From positions 2,173,700 to 2,237,699 of the forward strand of contig CAJINV010000006.1 in the NCBI GenBank assembly GCA_905178155.1: a DNA stretch of 64,000 nucleotides, in the 5' to 3' direction. Shown piece by piece: positions 11,216 through 22,394 of this stretch. This stretch comes from Amoebophrya sp. A120 (taxonomy: Eukaryota > Sar > Dinophyceae > Syndiniales > Amoebophryaceae). A program made the translations under genes and the position numbers. The notes beneath the pieces are model-generated. The model was given only the letters and a program-made list of their open reading frames with translations, searched no databases and was not told where the DNA came from. Each line of letters starts with the position of its first letter. The first letter of the stretch is position 1.

Positions 11216-14200
11216 TCACAAGTTCAATACAGTGAAACACGTCATCTTTTCATCCCGATAGAACAGGTACTCCGCCAGGTAGTCCACCGGATCCTCTGGC
11301 ATCACCTTGCACACCTCGATCAGTCCCTTCACGACCTGATAGTGTCGTGTGGATTTGTTGTTTCTGCATGACAGGTTCTGCTTTCTCGATTCCTCATACC
11401 ACGCTTACAACAGGTTATTTCTTGCACCAACACAGATTTAAATGCAACACGTTGCCGCGACTTTGACAGAAACACGATAGACAATAGTAAAACAATAAGT
11501 ACCTCCGGCACCACGTGTTCCTGCATGTAGTTCTTCAGCGGCAGGGACAAATTCTGCAATTCCTCCGCCGTCTTTGACTCAATCTCCGGTAATCCTGTCC
11601 AAAAGTACTTCCAATATCGCCTAACTCATACGAATATATTTTTTGCAGACTAGCATGACAGATACAGAAGATCTGGTTTCTTTATTCGAATTCGCATGAA
11701 AAATAACACAAACCTGTCATTTCTCGTCCTGCTTCCGGAAAAGAGCAAACGTAAACCTGTCATGCAACTTTTCTGTGTACTGATGCTGAATGCGATAGTT
11801 GAAAGTACTTTTATTCCAACCTCATACCGCCAATCTGGAGTTTGATTCGGTGTTCTGCATCTTCAACAATTTCTCTTCCTTCTCGTAGATGACACGCTTT
11901 TTTTCTTCCTCCTCCAATCGTTTCCTTTCCTCCTCTTCTAACCGCTTTTTCTCTTCTATCGCTTTCAATTCCTCTTCCGTTATCCCACGAAAAAACTGCT
12001 TCACTGTGATGATTTTGCACGATGTGCATCACAACAAGTTTGTATACGCATGACACTGAAAATCTGTCATGCGCGCTTCCCAAGGGAAGAAAACACGCTT
12101 GAAAATCCAATGTCTTGCAGGTGTAGCAAGACAAATAGCTGCTCTGTGTTCCATTTTCTGCATCACAAGTTCACAGTGAAACAGTTTTTTCGTGCGATAT
12201 CCGTTGGGAAAAAGTTGAAAATCTTGTCGTTCAACACCGATTCGAACGCGATTTTGAACTCGTTCAGCAGCAGCTCGTGTAATCTTTCCGGCGTGGTTTC
12301 ATCCGCCCCAAGAATGTAGTCCAACTCCAATTCGGGCACTCGGTTCGTCTTCGTCGTTGGCAACAGGCCGACTAACTCGATCTCGGTCGCTATGACAGAG
12401 CACAGCTCTCCCTCCCCCTCATTTGTCATGCAAAGTCCCCAATCCAGTGAGTCGCTCGCGCTGCCTTGTATTTGTAGCACTGCTTCTTGCATGACAAAAT
12501 CCGAAAGCCCAAGCAGTACTACATCAGGTACACAAAAAATTTGTCATGCGTAGCCTCCACGTGTACTGGTGTTTGTATTGCTGTTCATGCTATACAAATG
12601 AGGGGGAGGGCGGGTTGCGCAATCTCATAGTCCTGTTCCCGTCCAGAAACTTGTCGGAGGAGAAGAGATGCGATGCGGGAAACTGGTATCCACAGTAAAT
12701 TTCCCGTACACGTACAGAGGCGGTCTCTGCATGAAAAAACTTGGCTTCGATCCTAGTTTAGCATGACAAGTTTTACGCTCCAAATTGGTGAAATTTGTGA
12801 TGCATGTTGTACATGTACGGCAAATTTGTATTGCATAACTGGATGAAGCTCGGTTCTTCGTATTCCGGATACTCCGGCTCTTCTGGCGGCTCAATGGGCT
12901 TCGGCTCCACTTCCTCGCCCGTTTCTTCGCTTTGCTGCTTCGCTTCCAAAATCGCGGCCTGTTCTAACTTATGGATCGCAAAAGCATCGCGATCGCGCGA
13001 CTAGTACAAATTGCATGACAAACTGGCTCAGCATGACAAATTAAGTTTGTAATGCTGAGTTATTGATGCCTCAAAAGGAAACTTCAACTTGTAATGCAGA
13101 CTTGCGATTAGTACGAGTGAGTGCGATACTTTTGCAAGGGATATAACTCCTTGATTTGCGCTGCGTACTGCTCTTTCAGCTCGTTCGTCTTTTGTTGCCA
13201 CTCATCTACGTTAGAGAAAACTGTCCCCACTACCCCGGTTTTCCCCAAATCAAAATTTTTTTTATGAACTGATGCAACAACACGGCCACCGGCCGCGCAG
13301 CCCGCCCGGATAGTGTCCGCTAGTGGATCTTCTTCACGGATACTTTCTGAGGCTGTTACGTATGCAATGGAGCAAGCGGGATAGCGGCGCGCAAAAGTCG
13401 GCGCATGAGCTGACGGGGCAGCAAGCTTTGTGGATGTGTGTAGCTACTTCGGCCCCATCCGCGCGTAGGCTACTGCAACGCGGCCCCGCCACACTGGCCG
13501 CGCCCAACTTCTGAGGCTCCGGCCTCACCGTTTCCCTGGAGGTCGTGCATGCGTACCTTTTCGGGAGGTTTCTGGTGCTCGTTTTGGTGGCCGAAAGTGC
13601 GTAGATAGCTGCTTAGGGCCGAAATCCCCAGCATACGTTTTTTTTCTCGCCAGCGTGTCCGAACATGCACTCAGGGAAACGGTGCCGGCCAGCCTCAAGC
13701 GGAGAAGACAGGTTCGCGGCAAGGGGCATTGCGTTCAGCCTTAGGTGGCCGGGGGGCGGGTCTGGCATGGGCGCCTTGCCCAGGGCGCTGCCTCGCGGGG
13801 CCCGAGCTGCTTGCGCCCCAAAAAGCCGGGCAAGGCGTCCAGTGTCTTTGAGTCCAGCAACACACCTGGGGGAGCGGGTTTCGGTCTGGCCATTCGCGGC
13901 GCAGGTCGCTTGCGAAGGGCCCGCCCTGCTTACAATTGGATCGAAAAAAAAAAATTGTCTTTGGGGAAAACCGGGGTAGTGGGGACAGTTTTCCCTACCG
14001 TATCATCTTAGTATGACAGTCCACAACTACTTCTTTTCCTTCCCCATGCAGTTGCATCAAAATGGCACCATGCAGTTGCAGCTCGACAGCTACACAAGCG
14101 CTGGCGAGGTGGATTCAGGCGGTTCATCATGACAATACCACGTAAGATTCTACTACTGTAAAAATTTCGGTATTTTGCATGACAAGTGAGGGGAAGCAGC

Positions 14201-17200
14201 AGGGGTAGTTGTGCACAACTCTCATACGAAGGCCTTTTGCTGATCCTCCTGTGTCTTGTATGGTTGTCTGAACTTCGCTGCGAAGTCCTGCTTTTTCGCG
14301 TCAAAGTCGGCGGTCGGTCTGCCGTTCGCGGTGAGCTGCTTCTTCGCGTTGTCATCACTAGAGCTTGCCAGCACAAAGACGTCCGGAAAAAATTCTTTTA
14401 TGGGAGTGTCAGGATTGAAATCGACAGAGTTGAAATAACTCGCAATGCATAATTAAAATCGATACCAGCTCCTGGAAGCCCAATTTCTAAGCGGTGCGTA
14501 ACAAAGTTCGGCACCGTCTAAATCCAGTTTGTCATGCTGTTTGGCCACAGAAGACTGCTTTTTTCATGCTATTTTAGCAGCTCTAGTTCAACAAACCCTA
14601 AGCAGGCTCACAATCGGCCTCACTTGCCATCCCTGCAAGACAGTCACTTCGTGCCTTGCATGTTATGCATGGCGAATCATTTCACCTTTGTCGGTTTCAA
14701 GCCTGACGCTTCCATATCTTTCAGGGTGTATTTTGTCGCCTCCTTCACCGGCTCCGCAGCTTCTTCACCTGCAGAGTAGATACGACGAAGATGATGCTAA
14801 ATCAGCATGACAAATTGCTCGCCCTCTTCTGAGTGTGAAGGTGTTTGTCATGCGGAAGTAGTGCAGACAGAGGCGTCGTTTGTCATGCAAAAAAAGATAG
14901 AATGACCACCACAGTCGTACTTCTATACCTTCCTCCCCAGCCTCCTCCTCTTCTTTGACCACTTCTGGCACCTTGTCCGTGAATAAGTCGAGCGCGTCCT
15001 CGTATTTCAACGGAAAATCCCCTAACTCCACGAGGAACCCGCGGTACCGCGACTTGCTTGTCATGAGCTTTTTCTCGATCAGGCTGGAGAACAGAAGTTT
15101 CTTCTCCTCCTCGCTGATAATATCTTCCACCACTTCCTTGGTCACCGTCTCGCCCTCTTCCGCGCCCTCTTCTTCCACTATGAAAGTGCACAACTTCATC
15201 CCCTCCCCCTCATTATCATTTGTGTTGCATGAACAGCAATACAAACACCAGCACACGAGGAGCCTGTGCATGACAAATTCACGCGTCTAGTGTAGTACTG
15301 TTTGGGCTCCTTCCTGAATCTGTCATGCAAACAGTGCCAAAGGGAAGCACTTGGATTTGATGGGGTTTTGCATGGCAAACAGGGGGAGGGGGAGTTGTGC
15401 ACTGGTTTCATATCCACCGTGCTAGTTGTCGTTTTGAAGCTGTACGGTGCCTCAAAGTCCAACCTCTCCTGTAGATAGACCACCGCCTGCGGCAGCTCCA
15501 CGGGCTCTGGCTCCTCTTCCTCCGGCGGGGGCGCTATCCTGTGGAAAATAAACGTCCCCACTCCATAGTCAACAAGATGGGAAATCTCCTACACAAATCA
15601 ACCAGCTCAAGTTATTTCGCATGACAAGTTTGCCCTCGTAGTGTAATCCTGATTCGTCCTAGCTAGCTCAGCAGCATCACAGATCTAGCATTTCATACTG
15701 GCTCTAGCATCACAAATTCCCTAACACGAGTAGAAAATGCTTTTCATGGGGCTCCGCATGAGAAACTTCTTTGGCATGCAGATTTGCATGTTGACAACGA
15801 ACTCTGGGGTGGGTGCGCTTTTACTCAGAATAGGCGCCTCCTCTTCCCCATCCTCGGGTGGGGGCGGGGCGGGTTTTGGCTCCGGGGGTGGGGGGATTAG
15901 ACCTGATAATTTCATTTCCACAGAGAAACATGATTTTGCTTTTATTTATTGCGGTTTCGTACGTCTGAACGAGTGATCGAGAATTCATCCTGATCATGGT
16001 GCACAAAACGTAAGAAAGAAATGATAGAGAACCATCGACAAAATCCTTGAAGAACGACCCGTGCGAAATTATAGTAAGTACTTTTCGCCCACTCTGCCAG
16101 TTCCATTTGCATCTTCCCAGTTGAAATCACTTCGACCTCGAATTCCTTCGAGACACTGTTTATCATCTCCAGATAGCACCCGGGCGTGCCGGAGAACACG
16201 GAGCGGATGGGCTTCAGGTTGATCTCTTTCGAGTATCCTATGCAAAAGCATCGTAGTCGTTGTCGTACTAATCGCATTCATGCATTACAAATTTCTTTCT
16301 CAAGTTAGACCCGCACTACAAATTTCATTTCTCGTGCTGACAAAATTTATCATGCGATTTACACTAGTACGATGCTTTTGCAATCCATATGGAATACTCC
16401 TTCGCAATTTTTCGGACGTTGTTCGTGAAAAACAAACCCTTGGCGCAGTGCTTCTCCGGGATTCGGTACCAGGTCTGGCAGGGACTGACGCGGAGGTTAT
16501 GCATTGCAAATATGTCTGGGTCTGGAAACCTGTGATGCATGTCAGTGAATAGAAAGCACATTTCGATGCACCGCCAAGCACGACAGATTTTTCCGTGGCT
16601 TCGTGTTGCGTAATCCGCATGATAGATAAACAGCCTTCTTGCATGACAGACAAGAGGAGCTCTTGCTGGCCGCGCAATACAGAGCTCAGCGTCATGCCAG
16701 ACTAGCATGACAAATCTTGCACTCTTCCAGACCCAGACATATTTGCACTGGATAGAGGTTCATTTTAGTCAATTCCGGATAGAGGTCTAACGAGCAGGCG
16801 TCTCCTCCCGCCACAGGCACGTCCCGCAGCACGCTTTTTCGCAGGTCGGGATTTGGTTTCTCGCCCTCCTCTTCTCCCTCTTCTGCCGCTTCCCCGCCGA
16901 ATTTCGCTAACATGTCGTCCATGGTCGTAGATAACATTTTATCCTGTGCAAAAGTATCGTGTAATCGCATTCATGCATTACAACTGTCCATCCCAAGGGA
17001 AAACAGCATGACAAATTCCCTCTGTCATGCTGAGCCAATTTGTAATGCAATTCACTACTAGCTACTGCGATACTTTTGCAATTCATACATCGTTGTTAAC
17101 TCCGCCTCCCCCGGCTCGCCGCAAAACTCGGTCAGGATGATTTTCAGCAAGTCCGTAGAGCTCATGTCGGATTTATCACGGGAAAAAAAAGTGTTTTACA

Positions 17201-20200
17201 CTTACACATTTGTTGCAGTTTCAGCATCATAAAGTTCTTGCTCTGCATAGGAAAGAAAACTTGTGATGCGCAGACCATAAGGGAAAACATAAACAGCACT
17301 CACGAAATGAGGCTGGAAAGCATTTCCTGCATGATAGAGGTTGTCTTGCTGGTCTTGTTGCAGCAGGGTGTGTAAAACTGTACTAGCACTTTTTCCTCAC
17401 GATACGATTCGTCCACCGCACAGTACACGTACTTCGAGTTGTTCTTTGAGTTCTGCACGACGTACCCCACCACCCCCTTCTTTCCGATTTGCTTAAAGTC
17501 GAAGGTCGAGGGTTTCTGCATTTGGATCCTCTCTATCCTGTGCAAAAGTATCGCAGTCGTAGTAATCGCAGTCATGCATTACAAATTCTCTTTTTATGGT
17601 AAACCCGCATGAGAAAATCCCTCTGTCGTGCTAAGCTAATTTGTATTGCAATTACTGCTACTAGTACGATACTTTTGCAGTTCATACTCTCCATTTTCTC
17701 GGGCGAAATTTCCTCCTCGCCCTCGTCCGGCTCCTCCGGAATGAGGTCTGCCGGTGTTTTATGGATTGCAAATGTGTCTGGGTCATCTGGAAAGAACTTG
17801 GCATGCTAAAGTGTGGATGACAGCCAGACTCCAGTAGCGAACCCTGCGTGGCAAATTTTTCACCGACTACCTCGCGAGTAAACAGAATGACACATTCCGT
17901 TTTATTTGCATGACAACTTGACGTCGCTGTATCGGAACGCGCATAACAAGTTTTGATGTTCTCTTTTCCGAACAGCATCACAGGCTTTGTTGCAAGTTCC
18001 AGAAGACCCAAATCGATATTTGCAGTTGATATGTTTCCGGCAGCGCCAGCTTCGCTTCGTCATCGGGGAAAAAGGCAGCTTGTAATGCGAGTTTGCACGC
18101 GTCGTTGACGTGGACCGTGGGGAGAAAGTTTGGATTTTCCGCAGATGTTGTAGCGAAGAAGCCCTTATGCTCTGCAAAAGTATCGTACTCGTAGCAATTG
18201 CTGTTATGCATTACAAATCTTTTTCCTCAGGCAAATCCGCATTACAAATTTTGTTTCTCATCATGCTGAGAAAATTTGTAAATGCATTTATACAAATACG
18301 ATACCTTTGCAATTCATAGCTCTCGTTTCTCAGCCACGCCTCCTTCATCAGGTACGAAAACGAGGGAGCTATCAAATGCAAAAGTCTCTGGGTCTGGTAC
18401 AAAGCAACTTGTTATGCTAAATCTGAATCATGTAAAAATTTGTGTTGCATGATTACCAGAAGCTGTCCACTTTTGACCTAATCGAGAGGCAGTTTCCCAT
18501 GCAGGACGATAGGCATGATAGAATTCTCACAGAATCTGTCATGCTATGTCCTACATGCCAGACCTCATGGGTCATGGAGAACCTGCATGACAAGTCGGGC
18601 ACTCTTCCAGACCCTGACATTTTTGCAGTTGATAGGAACGGAGGTGAAACCACCCTCGCTGGCAGGTACGGTCAGCATGGCGGGCGGGACCGTGGAGTAG
18701 TTCGGCATTTCGCCCTATCAAATGTAAAAATGTCTGGGTCTGGAAGGTCACAACTTGTCATGCCAAATCTGCATCATGCAGAAAATCTGTGTTGCGTGAT
18801 TACCAACAGCCGCGCTTTTTTACCAAGTTGAGAGGGAATTTCTCATGCAGGACGGGTATGATAGAGGTCTTACAGAATTTGTCATGCTAGATGCTGCATT
18901 CTAAACCTTATGAGCCATAGCAAACCTGCATGACAAACCTGGCAATCTTCCAGACCTAGACATTTTTGCATTTCATACGCCCTTTCCGTAAAGCAAACCG
19001 GACGAAACGACGATCGACCGGATATTCGCTTTCACGTTCAACGACGTGACCAGCTGTCCTGAGTAAAAACGTCCCCACCCCAGAGTTGTCATGCAGATTT
19101 GCAATGACAGGAACATCTGTGATGCGCATCCCCAACATGATAGGCATTTGCAATCGTGGTTTGGGATTTGTAATGCTGTAAACAGGATAAGCGCATGGAT
19201 TTGTAATGCGGCTGGCCTTTCCAACTTACACTACACTACGTACTGCAACTTGTCATGCGTGACTGCCAAAGCTTTTGGATTTGTGTTGCGAGAGCCCTAT
19301 CTCGACTCTGGTGTGGGGACGTTTTTACTCAGGATACCAGCGTTTCTATCGTCTGCCATCTGCGGTATTTCGCCGTCGCCTGTCTTTTTGCGAAGTAACT
19401 TGCGGTCAGCTTCTTCGGCTGAAACTGCTTCGGTTTTGGGGGTTCACTTTCTGCTGGAGGTTTTTCCTCTCCATCTTCCTCTGCCGCAGCCTCGTCTTCC
19501 TCCCCTTCCGGTGCAGGTGGGACCTCTTCGACGATCTAGTGTGTTGCAGTCATGCATTACAAATCTTTTTCTTAAGGTAAATTCGCATTACAGATTTTAC
19601 AACTTCTCATGCTGAGGAAATTTGTAATGCATTTCTACTTACAGTCGTGTAGTATACCTCCTCCAGCTCCACCGCGGACTTATCCCAGGTATCCGGTGCA
19701 AAAGTAACGCACTCGTAGTGGGTAATCGCAATCTTATATGCAAGTGCAACACAAATCAGCATGACAAGTTCCATATCCATTGCATTTGTCGTGCTGAGGT
19801 GGTAAATAAAATTTGTATGGCAATTATACCACGTAGCACGTGACTTTTGCAATTCATACCAGGTCAGCACCGTTGAAATCAGCACAAAAATCACTGAATG
19901 GTCGGTGACTAATTTCAGCTTTGGATATGAGAGTGCACGACTCCCCCTGCTCCGCGTCGTGTGTCATGCAAAATACCAAATGCACCCTTTGCCTTTGCGT
20001 TGTCGTTGCCTCTTGGTAATCTTATTTGCATGACAGGTTCTGGAAGTCCAAACAACAATGCGTACAATTAGGGATGCATTTGCCATGCAAACCATGTCGG
20101 CATTTGTATTGCTGCTCATGCCTACAAAAACAAATGGGGGGGAGGGCGACCTGTGCACTCTCATATTTGAATCACCCGCTCTAGTTCCCCCAAGTCCGCC

Positions 20201-20939
20201 GTAAAGAGATCGTAGACAATGAGCTCCGACTTCACAATCGTATTCAGCAGTTCGTCGTCCTTGGGCACGATCGTCAACAAACTATTGTCGGGCAAGGCGG
20301 ACCATTTCGCGGCGGCTTTGTCTGCTGCGGAGATTGTGGTGGTGGGCACGACTGGGGCTGCGGGTGGTGCCGGGGCCGCTGTTGAGGAGTTTTCTCCGGA
20401 GGTTGGAGCCGCGGGGGCCGTTGTCTCGACGGTGGAACTGGGTTTAAAAGTTTTTGGTCCTCGATCTTGGTTTTTTATTTTTTGTTTTTCCTTATTTTGC
20501 AGGGGTTTTTTTTATCCAACGCCGAACTTCGAACCACGTAGCTCCTGTAGCTGTTGTACTATACGCATGACAAGTTGTGGGGCATTGCATTTTGTAAAAA
20601 CAAAAAATCAATCAGTATATGATCATATTCTTACGTGATCAAGGCAGACCCCGACAAGTTCAGCGCCAACTTATGCCGTTCTGCGAATGTCGTCAACTCG
20701 GCAACCGCATATGCATCGCAAAAGTGGTATGTCGCACTCGTACAACAAATAATGCTAGTCTCGCATGACAGATCCTTTTGCTTATACCTTATTTTGCATG
20801 ACACATTTCGTTTTTCCTTTTGGAAAAATTTCTAATGCTGTTTGTACTAGTCAAATAACAAGACTTTTGCAATGCATACCACACCGCGTCCGACGTATCC
20901 GTCGGCATTACTGACGAACGCGGAGAGGGACTGCGACAT
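11216..20939 (-). CDS. Adenylate kinase 7-like protein with Dpy-30 motif; kinase P-loop looks degenerate
   Basis: A 9.7-kb multi-exon gene. The N-terminus (20939-20879) reads FVSNADGYVGRG, a Rossmann-type start like AK7. Further exons follow AK7 order: IVKSELIVYDLF (about 20200), SVIFVLISTVLTW (about 19890), NIRSIVVSSGLLYGKG (about 19000), FLPTVHVNDACKLA (about 18090), KYVYCAVDESY (about 17430), then the position of the P-loop at about 16190, RSVFSGTPGCYLEM. A GxxGxGKS motif is absent there: no Walker lysine. Downstream come a proline/acidic insert, the LLFSSLIEKKLM and GFLVELGDFPLKYEDA segment (about 15050), FFPDVFVLASSSDD (about 14390), a charged EEKKRLEEEERKR helix (about 11930), and a terminal Dpy-30 motif, LPLKNYMQEHVVPEVL joined to GLIEVCKVMPEDPVDYLAEYLF in two halves across a GT-AG intron near 11334-11503. 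AK7 works in motile cilia; Dpy-30 motifs dock on radial-spoke-type partners. Several junctions (for example around 14455-14700 and 20490-20634) are not settled. Confidence 0.8.
12391..12629. mobile_element. Family E introner E1
   Basis: Ends with GCACAGCTCTCCCTCCC and a GGGGGAGGG...GCGCAA complement; duplication weak; AK7-like gene. Confidence 0.78.
12686..12837. mobile_element. Family C introner C3
   Basis: Family C ends, exact duplication ACTGG; AK7-like gene. About 90% similar to C2 by eye. Confidence 0.9.
12971..13143. mobile_element. Family A introner A6
   Basis: Family A ends (diverged left), exact duplication TAACT; AK7-like gene. Confidence 0.85.
13216..13995. mobile_element. 0.77-kb GC-rich TIR element in an AK7 intron
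   Basis: Inverted ends of about 45 bp: GAGAAAACTGTCCCCACTAC continuing with CCCGGTTTTCCCCAAA, then A/T runs, against the complement at 13948-13995. The interior is GC-rich, unlike the introners, with no convincing open frame. It sits in the intron between exons at about 13215 and 14226 of the AK7-like gene, next to E2. A duplication is not clear. Probably a non-autonomous DNA transposon of a different group. Confidence 0.8.
14012..14226. mobile_element. Family E-like element E2
   Basis: Left end CAGTCCACAACTAC, right end GTAGTTGTGCACAACTCTCA then TA; inverted, E-like, without a duplication. Part of the same large AK7 intron as the 0.77-kb element. Confidence 0.65.
15179..15412. mobile_element. 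Family E introner E3
   Basis: Ends AAAGTGCACAACT...CCCCCTC and complement, exact duplication TCCAC; AK7-like gene. Confidence 0.9.
15535..15832. mobile_element. Family D introner D2
   Basis: Family D ends, exact duplication GGCGC; AK7-like gene, joining EEEAP to PPEEEEPEPVE. Confidence 0.9.
16234..16389. mobile_element. Family A introner A7
   Basis: Family A ends; no clear duplication; AK7-like gene immediately before the degenerate P-loop exon. Confidence 0.82.
16498..16754. mobile_element. Family B introner B7
   Basis: Family B ends, exact duplication GAGGT; AK7-like gene. Confidence 0.9.
16940..17087. mobile_element. Family A introner A8
   Basis: Family A ends; duplication weak (CATTT/CATCG); AK7-like gene. 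Confidence 0.82.
17534..17686. mobile_element. Family A introner A9
   Basis: Family A ends, exact duplication CTCTC; AK7-like gene. Confidence 0.9.
17760..18031. mobile_element. Family B introner B8 (diverged)
   Basis: Diverged family B ends, exact duplication TGTTT; AK7-like gene. Confidence 0.87.
18166..18318. mobile_element. Family A introner A10
   Basis: Family A ends; duplication imperfect (GCCCT/GCTCT); AK7-like gene. Confidence 0.83.
18370..18634. mobile_element. Family B introner B9
   Basis: Family B ends, duplication GGAGC/GGAAC; interior closely matches B10 and B16; AK7-like gene. Confidence 0.88.
18716..18977. mobile_element. Family B introner B10
   Basis: Family B ends, exact duplication CGCCC; AK7-like gene, about 80 bases from B9. 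Confidence 0.9.
19055..19336. mobile_element. Family D introner D3
   Basis: Family D ends (TGTCCTGAGTAAAAACG start), exact duplication CCAGC; AK7-like gene. Confidence 0.92.
19536..19642. mobile_element. Family A-derived intron with canonical splice sites (A11)
   Basis: The interior is family A (GCATTACAAATCTTTTTCTT) but the outer repeats are gone; the minus strand has GTAAGT donor and CTAG acceptor. It looks like an introner that evolved ordinary splice signals. Confidence 0.75.
19690..19858. mobile_element. Family A introner A12
   Basis: Family A ends, exact duplication CCAGG; AK7-like gene. Confidence 0.88.
19926..20165. mobile_element. Family E introner E4
   Basis: Ends TATGAGAGTGCACGACTCCC and complement; duplication TTGGA/TTTGA; AK7-like gene. 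Confidence 0.87.
20710..20878. mobile_element. Family A introner A13
   Basis: Diverged family A ends; no exact duplication; first intron of the AK7-like gene. Confidence 0.8.
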
Positions 20940-22394
20940 TTTTTTCCGATCGAATTACTACTCTCTCAGCAACGGCATGAAGATCATTGTCACTACAGAT
21001 TATACATCACTTGTGAATAGCAATTCTACAGCTACACTGAAGTGAAGATGGGCGTGAGGACGAAGAGATACGATCCAGACTCTCGTCAAGTTCCAGTCAC
21101 CCAATAGATACAATCGCTCGTCATCTACGGCTCACTCAGACCACCGCTCTAAAAACAAGCGACAACTTCTTACTCACACCACTACGCAAAGCGACGTCTC
21201 ACTCACAGGCCCACCACTATAAAAACAAAAGCGACATCGAGCGCGAGCGAAGCCTGTGTTTTGCTTTCTTGAGCAGAATCCGCTCCTGCCGTTGCTCTGT
21301 GGCAGAACTTTTTCTCAAGATCAGCTTTCGCATTCATTCAATGAGTTCTTTTAGTCTTTCGCAGCTTCGCTTTCGTTGGAAGTAACGCCTCTTTCTTTGC
21401 ATTTTCGCAACAATCAGTTTCGATTACAACCGAGCGTTTTTTTCGCAGACGATAACGAATGAGAAGTACTAGTGAAGCAAGCACAAAAACAGGTGCCAGT
21501 GCCACAACTACAACTTCTAGAGCTAAAACAGAATTATAGTAAAATAAAGCGTGGTCAGTAACAAGTAACAACAGAAGAAACGTCAAGAAAAAGAAACCAG
21601 AAACGCAAATTTCGCAGACGAAAAAAGCCGTAAATCTAAGAAAGCACTTTGTATTCATTTCGCAGACAAAAGATAACAGTACAGAAGATTCCGGTGGCAC
21701 CTCGGAGGTTCATCTGGTCGTGGAGACAACCCTATCAGCCGTTCTTTATTTTTCCTTTCCCTGCATTTCTCTTCTCCTTTGCATTTCTGAAGTATTAACG
21801 GAAAGAACTTCTAGGTTGCGAGTAGTACCAGTCGACAGGGTATGTTGACAGCAAGTATTCACGCCTCATCATGTCAGTTACTAGCGCATAGTCTTCCTCC
21901 TTCGGAGGTCCTCGAGAGTGGGAATGCGACCGCTGCCCTAGAGTGGCAGGTCGCCCTCCAAAAGAATGGACCACGAGATAAAGGACTCAATTGAGATTTG
22001 TTGTCGGTCCACCGCCTGTGAATCTTTCTTCTACCACTACTTATCTCCGATCAATTTTTAATTTTTTCCTCTTCCTTTGAAGATAAAGATGGAGACAACA
22101 ACATGCTCATTTTCGTTTTCGTATTGCAGACCAGAAATGGACAGTAAGTAAAGCTAAAGGGTACTGTACAGAAAAAGAGGGGGGGGAGCGTGATTTGTCT
22201 TCGTGAGGCCACAACTGAGTAGAGCAAATACAGCGAATATTTTTTTTTTCGTAGTAACTACAGTTTGTTTTTGTAGCTGCAGCTGCTGCAAAAGGAAAGC
22301 GCACATCACCACCTTTAGTACTACGTATTCGTATTGCATCGCCCGCCTCCCAAGAACAGTTGAAACGCCACTACCTGGACTAAGTACTTACATC
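20940..22394. other. Spacer upstream of the AK7-like gene
   Basis: About 1.45 kb without introners. It contains two diverged copies of a short module (CTCACTCA..., then CCACC...TAAAAACAA..GCGACA) at about 21117-21226, and one minus-strand open frame listed separately. Nothing else is recognised. Confidence 0.4.
21338..21700 (-). CDS. Hypothetical small membrane protein
   Basis: A 120-codon frame with two strongly hydrophobic segments (SGFFFLTFLLLLLV and VVVVALAPVFVLASLVLLI) followed by a Lys/Arg-rich tail, the pattern of a small two-pass membrane protein. No homolog is recognised, there is no supporting intron structure, and AT-rich spacers can yield such frames by chance. Confidence 0.25.
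   Translation of the reverse strand: MPPESSVLLSFVCEMNTKCFLRFTAFFVCEICVSGFFFLTFLLLLLVTDHALFYYNSVLALEVVVVALAPVFVLASLVLLIRYRLRKKRSVVIETDCCENAKKEALLPTKAKLRKTKRTH

Noticed and set aside
14455-14530. Extra AK7 exon reading PNFVTHRLEIGLPGAGID
   Set aside because: It cannot be joined in frame to the following exon about 20 bases away, so it is probably intron sequence.
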